Below are positions 1-5,767 of a DNA stretch of 7,746 nt, piece after piece. The position numbers and the translations under genes were made by a program. This stretch comes from Myxococcaceae bacterium. Lineage in GTDB: Bacteria; Myxococcota; Myxococcia; Myxococcales; Myxococcaceae. Below the pieces are notes generated by a model. It did not search any database and was not told where the DNA came from. It worked only from the letters and a program-made list of their open reading frames with translations. The stretch lies in assembly GCA_018262385.1 (NCBI GenBank), contig JAGSPQ010000281.1:1-7746 (forward strand). The letters are read 5' to 3'. The first letter of the stretch is position 1. The number at the start of each line of letters is the position of its first letter.

Positions 1-1
1 C

Positions 2-226
2 CTCGAGCTGCGGGAGCGCTGCGCGGCGATGATCAAGAACCCGGCGCAGCTTCCGGCCCAGGCCTGGCTGATCGCCGCGCTGGCGGCCAACCTGACGATC
101 GAGCTCGAGGAGCACCTGGCGCTGGAGGAGAAGATCCTCTTCCCGGCGGTGCCGCGGCTGATCAACCCGGACGGCAGAGCGGCGATGGTGCGCGAGCTGC
201 GCCAGCGCCGCGGCGCGTGCAGCTAG
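2..226 (+). CDS. Hemerythrin-like (HHE) domain protein, 3' end only
   Basis: This is the C-terminal 74 residues of a gene whose start lies before the window; the frame is open from base 2 to the TAG at 224-226. The visible part is helical and acidic and carries the segment EEHLALEEKILFP. This H-x3-E followed by an E-x(2-3)-LFP pattern is typical of the last helix of hemerythrin/HHE domains and of RIC (YtfE/ScdA/DnrN) di-iron repair proteins, where His and Glu bind the two irons. Such proteins sense or store O2 or NO, or repair nitrosylated iron centres. The next gene, nnrS, starts at the base after this stop, so the two are probably co-transcribed and translationally coupled in a nitrogen-oxide stress unit. 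Without the N-terminus, a RIC protein cannot be told from a stand-alone HHE protein. Family call is moderate; exact role is inference. Confidence 0.68.
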   Translation, partial: LELRERCAAMIKNPAQLPAQAWLIAALAANLTIELEEHLALEEKILFPAVPRLINPDGRAAMVRELRQRRGACS

Positions 227-1390
227 TTGGGGAGCCTGTTTCGTCACCCGCTCTGGCTCGTCGGCTTCCGCCCGTTCTTCACCCTGGCGTTCCTCACCGG
301 CGCGCTGCTGCCTCCGCTGTGGGCGCTGGTGTTCTCGGGCCGGCTCACCCTGCCCGCTCCGGCGCTCTCGCCGCTGCAGTGGCACGCCCACGAGATGTTC
401 TTCGGCTTCGGCTGGGCGGTGCTGGGCGGCTTCCTGCTCACCGCCAGCAAGAACTGGGTCCACATCCGCGGCCTGCACGGCGGCCCGCTCGCGCTCGCGG
501 TGGCGCTGTGGTTCGTCGAGCGCTTCGCGGTGCTCGGGGCGGGCGCCTTGCCGGCCTGGGCGCGGCTGATCCTGCTCAACGCGTTCCTGCTGTTCGTCGC
601 CGGCTTCGTGGTGGTGAGCCTGGTGCGCTACCGCAAGCAGGACACGTTCCCCGACAACTCCTTCTTCGTGATCGCGCTGCCCGCGTTCCTGGTGGCGAAG
701 AACCTGATCCTCTTCCCCGAGACGTTCGTCCACGGAACCGCGATGGCGCTCGGGCTGTTCCGGGTCGCGTTCGTGGTGATGTTCGAGCGGACGCTGCCGC
801 CGTTCATGGCGGCGGGGGCGAAGCTGACCCTGGTGCGCAAGGCCCCGCTCGACTTCGCGATCAAGGCGCTGGCGCTGCTGGCGGTGCTGGAGTCGGTGCT
901 GCCGGCCCGGGTGGCCGCCGCGCTCCTGCTGACGCTGGCGGTGCTGCTGACCGTGCGCTTCTTCCTCTGGCGGCCGGACGTCGCGTTCAAGACCTTCGGA
1001 GTCGGGGTGATGTACGCGGGCTACGCCGGGCTGACGCTGCACCTGGGGCTCGAAGCGCTGAGGCTCGGCGGGGTGCCGCTGGGGGTCGGCTCGGTGGCGA
1101 CCCACGCGTTCACCTTCTTGTGCATGGGGATCGTCATCCCCGCGATGTTGATCCGGATCAGCCAGGGCCACACCGCCCGGCCGCTGAAGTTCACGGTGAG
1201 CGACCGGCTGGCGATCGGCACGATGGGAGTGGCCGCCTTCTTCCGGCTGCTCGCGCCGCAGCTGTGGCCGGCCCACTACCTGCTGTGGGTGACGCTGGCC
1301 GGAGTGGGCTGGACGATCTGCTTCTCGCTGCTCGGCTTCCGGCTGGCGCCCTTCCTCTGGAAGGCGCGGCTCGACGGCAAAGAGCACTGA
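227..1390 (+). CDS. nnrS: NnrS family heme/copper membrane protein
   Basis: This 387-residue integral membrane protein has about twelve hydrophobic segments, the usual size for NnrS. Family hallmarks are visible: HPLWLVGFRPFF near residues 7-18, WHAHEMFFGFGW at 52-63 followed by GGFLLTA and NW, and a later segment with MLIRISQGHTARP. NnrS proteins are inner-membrane heme- and copper-containing proteins, usually in the regulon of NO-responsive Crp/FNR factors, and protect cells against nitric oxide stress without being NO reductases themselves. The start is a TTG at 227, the first base after the upstream TAG. No in-frame codon is available upstream, and the HPLW motif begins only six residues in, so this start is well constrained and implies translational coupling to the hemerythrin-like gene. 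The gene ends 15 bp before the convergent small gene. Recognition is strong; its electron partner is unknown. Confidence 0.93.
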   Translation: MGSLFRHPLWLVGFRPFFTLAFLTGALLPPLWALVFSGRLTLPAPALSPLQWHAHEMFFGFGWAVLGGFLLTASKNWVHIRGLHGGPLALAVALWFVERFAVLGAGALPAWARLILLNAFLLFVAGFVVVSLVRYRKQDTFPDNSFFVIALPAFLVAKNLILFPETFVHGTAMALGLFRVAFVVMFERTLPPFMAAGAKLTLVRKAPLDFAIKALALLAVLESVLPARVAAALLLTLAVLLTVRFFLWRPDVAFKTFGVGVMYAGYAGLTLHLGLEALRLGGVPLGVGSVATHAFTFLCMGIVIPAMLIRISQGHTARPLKFTVSDRLAIGTMGVAAFFRLLAPQLWPAHYLLWVTLAGVGWTICFSLLGFRLAPFLWKARLDGKEH

Positions 1391-1408
1391 GCTTCCGGCG
1401 GCGGCTCA
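1388..1408. terminator. Possible bidirectional terminator hairpin between convergent genes
   Basis: TGAGC at 1388-1392 is complementary to GCTCA at 1404-1408. Inside it, CCG and CGG can pair around a short GC loop. The arms contain the stop codon of nnrS on one strand and of the small minus-strand gene on the other. A wider pair, GAGCAC at 1382-1387 and GTGCTC at 1421-1426, could extend the stem. There is no T tract on either strand, so intrinsic termination is only a suggestion. Confidence 0.25.
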
Positions 1409-1699
1409 GGCCTGCGCGTGGTGCTCGCGGGCCTCGGGGCGCTGGCAGTTGCTGACGATGTTGCAGGCGCCGCAGGCGTGGACGACCGCCCGAGCCGGCG
1501 CAGGCGCGGGGTGCATCAGCTCGTCCGGGCTGGGCTGGAGCAGATCGCCGAACATCTGCATCTCGCGCACCGGGTCGTAGACCTTCTCCTGGACGCGGCG
1601 TCGCCAGCTGGCGTCGAGCCGCTCACCCAGCTGCGCGATCGCGCCGGCGTTCACCCGATCCAGCCGCTCGCGCACCCAGCTCAGCATCTGTTTCCTCAT
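1406..1699 (-). CDS. Small protein with C-terminal CxxC-x5-C motif, unknown function
   Basis: This is a 97-residue protein that I do not recognise with certainty. The start is the ATG at 1699, with GAGG seven bases upstream; the frame stays open further upstream, but that stretch overlaps the palindromic operator and the kinase 3' end. The N-terminal half is charged and probably helical (MRKQMLSWVRERLDRV...). It is followed by a Pro/Ala stretch (residues 64-70) and then C76-x2-C79-x5-C85, with H74 just before and H93/H94 just after. There is no signal peptide or membrane segment, so it is probably cytoplasmic. The Cys/His cluster could bind zinc, iron or an Fe-S cluster. The pattern loosely recalls the short DUF6455-type proteins found near denitrification genes, but that is a weak resemblance. 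A near-perfect FNR/DNR-type palindrome upstream suggests control by low oxygen or NO. Confidence 0.6.
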   Translation of the reverse strand: MRKQMLSWVRERLDRVNAGAIAQLGERLDASWRRRVQEKVYDPVREMQMFGDLLQPSPDELMHPAPAPARAVVHACGACNIVSNCQRPEAREHHAQA

Positions 1700-1754
1700 C
1701 ACTGTTCCTCGCGGGCGAAAAGAGCGGCAGCCTGCAAGCGGTCTCGGTCGCTCT

Positions 1755-1774
1755 GCCTTGACCTGGGTCAAGGC
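1755..1774 (-). promoter_or_regulatory. FNR/DNR/NnrR-type operator palindrome
   Basis: Arms GCCTTGACC (1755-1763) and GGTCAAGGC (1766-1774) are perfect 9-bp inverted repeats around a TG centre. The core TTGAC-N4-GTCAA at 1758-1771 fits the TTGAY-N4-RTCAA site of Crp/FNR-family regulators such as FNR, DNR and NnrR. The centre lies about 65 bp upstream of the ATG at 1699. A site at -41.5 would place transcription start near 1723, leaving a leader of about 24 nt, which is class II activator geometry. No clear -10 hexamer is visible in this GC-rich stretch. The site lies in the 82-bp gap between the kinase stop and the small gene, so the small gene is its likely target. Which family member binds it cannot be told from sequence. 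Confidence 0.75.
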
Positions 1775-1781
1775 CACCCAT

Positions 1782-3140
1782 TCAGGCGGGCAGTCGCACC
1801 CGCAGCTGGGCGCCACCGCCGGGATTGTCGGCCACCGCGACCGAGCCTCCGTGGGCCTGGGCGATCGCCTCGACGATTGCCAGCCCGAGGCCGCTGCCCG
1901 GCGCGTGGTGCTGCGCGGCCGCGGCACCGCGGAAGAAGCGCTCGAACAGGTGGGGCCGCTCTTCCGCCGGAATCCCCGGCCCGGTGTCCCAGACGTCCAG
2001 CTCGACCTCGGGGCCGGCGACGCGCGAGCGCACGCCGACCCGCCCTCCGCGCGGGGTCCAGGTGATCGCGTTGTCGAGCAGCGCCTCGAGCAGCTCGCGC
2101 AGCCGGGCCCGATCCGCCGCCAGCACCAGCGAAGGATCGAGGTCGAGCTCCAGCGCCACCCCCGCCGCTTCGAGCCGCGCGCCGAACAGCCGCCGCAGCT
2201 CTTCGACCAGCTCGCCCAGCCGAACCGGTTCCTTCTGCAGCGCGGCGGCGCTGGCGTCGGCCCGGCTGAGCGCCAGCAGCCCGGTCGAGAGCGCGGCGGC
2301 TTCGCGCGCGGCCTGGGCGATGGTCGCCAGCGCCTCGCGGTACTCCTCGGGGCTGCGCTCGCGCCGCAGCGAGACCTCGGCCTGGGCGAGGATGCTCGCC
2401 AGCGGGGTGCGCAGCGAGTGGCTGGCGCGGGCGACGAATTGCTGCTGCCGCCCGAAGGCCGCCTCGAGCCGATCGAGCACGGCGTTGAACGCCCCCGCCA
2501 GCCGCCCCAGCTCGGGAGCGAGCCGGACGGTGGTGAGCCTTCGACTCAGCGAGCGCTCTTCGATTGTCGCCGCCTCGGCGGACAGCCGGTGCACCGGCGC
2601 GAGGAAGGTCCGGGCGATCACCAGCGCCCCCAGTCCTCCCAGCAGCAGCCCGGCAGCGAGCGCCACCGCCAGTCCCACCCGGAACCGCGTCGCCAGCGCC
2701 GACAGCGCCGCGGTCGGGGCGGCGACCCGCAGCAGCAGCTCGCGCTGCCCGTCGCCCAGCCGCTCGGCGTGCTCGGGCACGAAGGGGCGCGAGAAGATCC
2801 GCAGCTCGGCTCCCGAGCGGGTCTGCCGGGTGACTGCGCCCCGCTCGGCGCCCAGCGCGGGCCAGTCGAAGCCGGTCTGGAAGAGCACCACCCCCTCGAG
2901 CGTCTCGACCCGGAACGGCAGCCCCCCTTCGTGCTCGCCCGCTTCGTCCTCCAGCTCCAGCTCGCCCGAGCGCTCGACCTTCACCGCGGCGGCGATCGCG
3001 TCGGCGCGCCGCTCGAGCTCTTCGTCCTGAGCCTGCAGCGACCACTGCGCCACCGCTCCGCCCAGGTACAGCCCGAGGCCGAGGAGGACGAGGGCGACCA
3101 GCCCGAGCACCAGCAGCAGCAGCCGGGCGGTGAGGCTCAC
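1782..3140 (-). CDS. Two-component sensor histidine kinase (HAMP-HisKA-HATPase)
   Basis: This is a 452-residue inner-membrane kinase. Transmembrane helix 1 spans about residues 6-28 and helix 2 about 155-177, enclosing a periplasmic sensor region of roughly 125 residues. A HAMP linker follows (about 178-230), then HisKA with SHSLRTPL (phospho-acceptor H241). The ATPase domain has the N box DNAITWTP (N357), G1 box DTGPGI (385-390), the RFFRG segment and G2 box GSGLGL (415-420). The start is GTG at 3140, overlapping the regulator's stop by four bases (GTGA), so the pair is translationally coupled. The residue after the catalytic His is Ser (TCG codon) where HisKA proteins normally have Glu or Asp. 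It presumably phosphorylates the preceding response regulator and senses a periplasmic or redox signal tied to the cytochrome genes of its operon; the stimulus is unknown. Confidence 0.92.
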   Translation of the reverse strand: MSLTARLLLLVLGLVALVLLGLGLYLGGAVAQWSLQAQDEELERRADAIAAAVKVERSGELELEDEAGEHEGGLPFRVETLEGVVLFQTGFDWPALGAERGAVTRQTRSGAELRIFSRPFVPEHAERLGDGQRELLLRVAAPTAALSALATRFRVGLAVALAAGLLLGGLGALVIARTFLAPVHRLSAEAATIEERSLSRRLTTVRLAPELGRLAGAFNAVLDRLEAAFGRQQQFVARASHSLRTPLASILAQAEVSLRRERSPEEYREALATIAQAAREAAALSTGLLALSRADASAAALQKEPVRLGELVEELRRLFGARLEAAGVALELDLDPSLVLAADRARLRELLEALLDNAITWTPRGGRVGVRSRVAGPEVELDVWDTGPGIPAEERPHLFERFFRGAAAAQHHAPGSGLGLAIVEAIAQAHGGSVAVADNPGGGAQLRVRLPA

Positions 3141-3832
3141 CGCGAGGCCCCGGGCCCGAGCGATCCGGCGTCGAAGCGGTACCCGGCGCCGCGCTGGGTG
3201 CGAATCAGCTCGGGCAAGCCGGCCGCCTCGAGCTTCTTTCTCAGCCGCGCGACGAAGACGTCGATCACGTTGCTGTCGCGCTCGATCTCTTCGGCGTAGA
3301 GGCGCTCGACCAGCGCGGTGCGCGACCAGGTGGTGTCGGGCCTGAGCGCGAGCACCTCGAGCAGGGCGAACTCGCGGGCGGTCAGCTCGAGCGGCCGGCC
3401 GTCGACCCGCGCGACCCGGGCGCCGAGATCCAGCTGCAGCGGGCCGAGGTCGACCACGTTGGTGGTCTGCCCGTACTCCCGCCGCAGCAGCGCGCGCACC
3501 CGGGCGAGCAGCTCGGCGAAGGCGAACGGCTTGACCAGGTAGTCGTCGGCGCCGGCGTCGAGCCCGGCGACCCGATCGCCGACCTCCCCCAGCGCGGTGA
3601 GCAGCAGCACCGGGGTGCGGCGGCCCTGCGCGCGCAGCCGGCGGAGCACGGTCAGCCCGTCGAGCTTCGGCATCATCCGATCGAGGATGATCGCGTCGTA
3701 GGGGATCTCGGTGGCCTGGTGGAGCGCATCCTCGCCGTCGCGCGAGAGATCGACGGTCAGCCCTTCCTCGGTCAGCCCCTGGACGAGGCTGGCGGCGAGG
3801 GCGGGAGTGTCTTCGGCGAGGAGCACGCGCAT
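3137..3832 (-). CDS. OmpR/PhoB-family response regulator
   Basis: This 231-residue regulator has a receiver domain at about 1-118 and a winged-helix DNA-binding domain at about 127-222. Receiver residues are intact: acidic E7/D8, phospho-acceptor D51 in ILDRMMPKLDG, T79 in LLLTAL and K101 in YLVKPF. The effector half shows LTAREFALLEVL, the recognition-helix region SNVIDVFVARLRKKLE and the wing RGAGYRF, as in the QseB/PmrA-like branch of the family. The ATG at 3832 overlaps the stop of the diheme cytochrome gene by one base (TGATG), and its own stop overlaps the kinase GTG. Being co-transcribed with cytochrome genes, it most likely controls that operon. The exact 11-bp tandem repeat upstream of the first gene is a plausible binding site, since OmpR-family dimers bind head-to-tail repeats at this spacing. 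Confidence 0.95.
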   Translation of the reverse strand: MRVLLAEDTPALAASLVQGLTEEGLTVDLSRDGEDALHQATEIPYDAIILDRMMPKLDGLTVLRRLRAQGRRTPVLLLTALGEVGDRVAGLDAGADDYLVKPFAFAELLARVRALLRREYGQTTNVVDLGPLQLDLGARVARVDGRPLELTAREFALLEVLALRPDTTWSRTALVERLYAEEIERDSNVIDVFVARLRKKLEAAGLPELIRTQRGAGYRFDAGSLGPGASR

Positions 3833-4341
3833 CAGCGGGGAATCCTCGCGCGATCCTCTTCGAAATCCCCCTGCAGCGCGTCGGGGTGGCAGGCGGCGCA
3901 GTTTGCCCGGCTGCTCACCGACGGCCGCTTGAAGACCTCGGCGGGCAGCTCGTCGTGCTTGCTCAGCAGGTAGGGCAGCGTGCTGATGCGCAGCGGAGTG
4001 GTTCCCCGGATCGAACGGAGAATCTTTTCCGACTTGCGCTGGGTGCCGGCCTCGGCGGCGTTCTCGCGCAGCCACCGCTCGAGCTGCTGGCGGGCCGGCA
4101 GGTCGAGCTCGGCGTTCTGTCCGAAGTGGTCGTCCAAGTTGGCCAGCAGCTTCTGCCACGAGCGTGCCGGCAGCAGGCCGGGCGGAAAAGCGAGGTGACA
4201 GGCGCCGCACTCTGCCTCGTAAAGAGGCAGCTGGGGAGAGCGCGACGGGGCGCGGCGGTGGTGCTCGCCGTCGTGCTCGTCGTCATCGGCGCGGGCGCCG
4301 GCCGCGAGGAGCACCAGCGGAAGAAGGAGAAGTGGTCGCAT
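3832..4341 (-). CDS. Periplasmic diheme cytochrome c (DHC family)
   Basis: This is a 169-residue exported protein. The N-terminus has a Sec signal peptide (MRPLLLLPLVLLAAGARA, cleavage near residue 18), followed by a short Asp/His-rich stretch (DDDEHDGEHH) of the mature protein. Two c-heme sites are visible: CGACH at 45-49, followed by the family signature HLAFPPGLLPARSW, and CAACH at 148-152 near the end. This matches the DHC family known from Rhodobacter sphaeroides and Shewanella, where DHC passes electrons to the heme protein SHP. AGGAG seven bases upstream of the ATG at 4341 supports the start. The gene lies 17 bp after the b561-SHP fusion and overlaps the response regulator by one base. 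In the family model it takes electrons from the membrane cytochrome b and reduces SHP; that role is inferred here from homology and context. Confidence 0.92.
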   Translation of the reverse strand: MRPLLLLPLVLLAAGARADDDEHDGEHHRRAPSRSPQLPLYEAECGACHLAFPPGLLPARSWQKLLANLDDHFGQNAELDLPARQQLERWLRENAAEAGTQRKSEKILRSIRGTTPLRISTLPYLLSKHDELPAEVFKRPSVSSRANCAACHPDALQGDFEEDRARIPR

Positions 4342-4358
4342 GGCGAAGCTCCTGTTTT

Positions 4359-5303
4359 TCAGAGTGAGAGAAGGAAAGAGAGGACGTCGCCCTTCTCTTC
4401 CGGGGTGCACAGCCGCCCGACGACCTGCTTGCAGTTGCGGTCGAACCACTTGTCGGCCTGCTTTCGATCGGTGAAGCGCCGCGGGTTGGCGGCCGGGGCG
4501 AGCGGCTCGACGATCTTCCCTGCCGGAGTGCGGCCCATGCCGCGGGGATCGGCGGTGTGGCAGGACGCGCACGAGACGCGCTCGCCGCGGGGCGCCTGCT
4601 CGGTGAGGAAGAGCCGCTTGCCGCGCGCGGCGTCGGGCCGCTGGAAGGTGGGGCTCTGGGCGCGGGCCTCGGCGGCGTACTCCTCGAGCAGCGCGGGCGG
4701 CGTGGCGGCCTGGGCCGCGGCGCCGAGCATCACCCCCAGCAGCACCACCGGCGCGCGCTTGAAGCCGGTGAACATGCCCCGCACCAGGTTCTGCCGCTCG
4801 AGCAGCGACGACAGCAGCACCCCGCCGACGTGGAAGACCAGCAGCCAGGGCAGCGCCTCGGCTGCGCCCTCGTGCACTTCCTTCACCGCGTGGGCGGCGT
4901 CCTTCGACAGCCACAGCGGGCCTTCCCACTCGGGGCCGAGCCAGACCACGGCGCCGGTGACCGAGATCACCGCCAGCAGTCCCAGCAGCGCGATCACCAT
5001 CACCGCGCCGAGCGGGTTGTGCCCGAGGTGGGCCGGAGGGCGCCCCTTCACGAAGGCGCGCGCATAGGCGAGCACCTCGCGGGGCGACTTCACGAAGTCC
5101 GAGAAGCGCGCGTGGCGGGTGCCGAAGAAGCCCCACAGCGTGCGCAGGGCCAGGAGCCCGAAGATCACCAGCCCGAGCACCGCGTGAGTGGGAACGGTGC
5201 CGTCCTCCTCGGAAGTGAGGAAGGCGCCCAGGATGAGCAGAGTGAGCGACCAATGAAACACCCTCACCGCGATGTCCCAGACCTTGACCTTGGATTGCTG
5301 CAT
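4359..5303 (-). CDS. Cytochrome b561 fused to DUF1924/SHP-type cytochrome c
   Basis: This 314-residue protein joins two modules usually encoded by separate genes. Residues 1-182 are a bacterial b561-type cytochrome with four membrane helices (about 12-30, 38-60, 96-121, 150-168). Candidate b-heme ligands are H17, H40, H144 and H158, the last pair 14 residues apart as in E. coli CybB. Residues 183-200 form a fifth hydrophobic segment ending in AAAQA, which reads like a signal peptide. From 201 on is a DUF1924/SHP-type domain with heme site CASCH (245-249), PLAPAANPRRFTD, and RNCKQVVGRLC. In that last motif N290 precedes C291, paired with C299, as with the Asn ligand and disulfide of R. sphaeroides SHP (as I recall, Asn88, Cys89 and Cys97). 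The start is ATG 5303 with GGAGG ten bases upstream. It probably oxidises quinol and passes electrons through DHC to the SHP heme, which in known SHPs binds O2, NO or cyanide. Confidence 0.9.
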   Translation of the reverse strand: MQQSKVKVWDIAVRVFHWSLTLLILGAFLTSEEDGTVPTHAVLGLVIFGLLALRTLWGFFGTRHARFSDFVKSPREVLAYARAFVKGRPPAHLGHNPLGAVMVIALLGLLAVISVTGAVVWLGPEWEGPLWLSKDAAHAVKEVHEGAAEALPWLLVFHVGGVLLSSLLERQNLVRGMFTGFKRAPVVLLGVMLGAAAQAATPPALLEEYAAEARAQSPTFQRPDAARGKRLFLTEQAPRGERVSCASCHTADPRGMGRTPAGKIVEPLAPAANPRRFTDRKQADKWFDRNCKQVVGRLCTPEEKGDVLSFLLSL

Positions 5304-5362
5304 GACGCGTGTGCCTCCGCGCCGGGGGAAGTTGTCCGACGCAGGCGGCATCCTGCGCGGCC

Positions 5363-5384
5363 GAAGATGAACGGAAGATGAACG
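5363..5384 (-). promoter_or_regulatory. 11-bp tandem direct repeat, likely response-regulator operator
   Basis: Two identical, directly adjacent copies of an 11-bp unit occur here, reading CGTTCATCTTC twice in the operon direction. OmpR/PhoB-type regulators bind as head-to-tail dimers on repeats about 11 bp apart, and TTCAT-type half-sites are common for the QseB/PmrA-like branch. The repeat ends about 60 bp upstream of the b561-SHP start codon and lies immediately upstream of the CBS gene's stop. CAGGAT, a poor -10 match, lies a few bases downstream. A 6-bp inverted repeat (CGCAGG 5340-5345, CCTGCG 5352-5357) overlaps the presumed core promoter. Autoregulation by the operon's own regulator is inference. 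Confidence 0.62.
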
Positions 5385-5389
5385 GGCCT

Positions 5390-5767
5390 TCAGCGCGCGC
5401 CGAGCGTCGCCACCAGCCAGGCCACCAGGTCCTTCGCCGACACCATCCCCACCAGCTCGCCTTCGGCGGTGACCACCGGCAGCCGATCCAGCTCGGTGCG
5501 GGTGAGCTGCCGGGCCGCGTCGAGCAGCGAGTCGGTCGGCAGCAGGGTGCGGCTCGCGACCGCCATCGCGTCCTCGACCTCCACCGCGGAGGGAGCGAGC
5601 GCGAGCGTGGCGGCGCTCACCACTCCGAGCAGAACTCCGCGATCGTCGACCACCGCGGCGCACGACTGGTGCTGCGCCGCCATCCGCGCCCCGGCCTGGG
5701 CCGCGTCGAGCCTCGAGCAGCTCCCGCCCGACGTGGGACGAGGCGCCGAGGCTCGCGTTGGGGACAT
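5390..5767 (-). CDS. Tandem CBS-domain protein, 3' part of an apparently frameshifted gene
   Basis: The open frame from ATG 5767 encodes 125 residues, but the first 18 or so (MSPTRASAPRPTSGGSCS) look like out-of-frame translation of the upstream coding segment. From residue 19 a CBS pair is clear. CBS1 runs LDAAQAGARMAAQHQSCAAV, then VDDRGVLLGVVS; CBS2 includes VEDAMAVASRTLLPTDSLLDA, then LPVVTAEGELVGMVSAKDL (about 66-120). CBS pairs bind adenine nucleotides and usually regulate an attached or partner protein. There is no membrane segment, so it is cytoplasmic. The stop lies 86 bp upstream of the b561-SHP start, on the same strand. The natural product is probably a longer protein whose N-terminus is encoded in another frame up to 5906, with a 7-bp duplication separating the two. 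If the frameshift is real in the organism, only this C-terminal part could be made, and poorly, because ATG 5767 has no clear ribosome-binding site. Confidence 0.75.
   Translation of the reverse strand: MSPTRASAPRPTSGGSCSRLDAAQAGARMAAQHQSCAAVVDDRGVLLGVVSAATLALAPSAVEVEDAMAVASRTLLPTDSLLDAARQLTRTELDRLPVVTAEGELVGMVSAKDLVAWLVATLGAR

Noticed and set aside
1148..1161. TTGAT-CCGG-ATCAG, a 13/14 match to the FNR consensus
   Set aside because: It lies well inside nnrS and encodes the conserved MLIRIS segment before QGHT; a chance match within conserved coding sequence is the simpler reading.
217..1455. A 412-codon open frame overlapping nnrS on the same strand
   Set aside because: Its translation is Arg/Ala/Gly-rich low-complexity sequence typical of an out-of-frame read of a GC-rich gene; the nnrS frame has clear family motifs.
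1758..3299. Long plus-strand open frames opposite the histidine kinase (513 and 401 codons)
   Set aside because: They are antisense shadows: Gln/Arg- or Ser-rich translations without domains, whereas the minus frame shows all kinase boxes.
3832..5253. A long minus-strand frame extending the diheme cytochrome upstream to a 473-residue protein
   Set aside because: The real start at 4341 has AGGAG and a signal peptide immediately after; the upstream portion is out-of-frame b561-SHP sequence.
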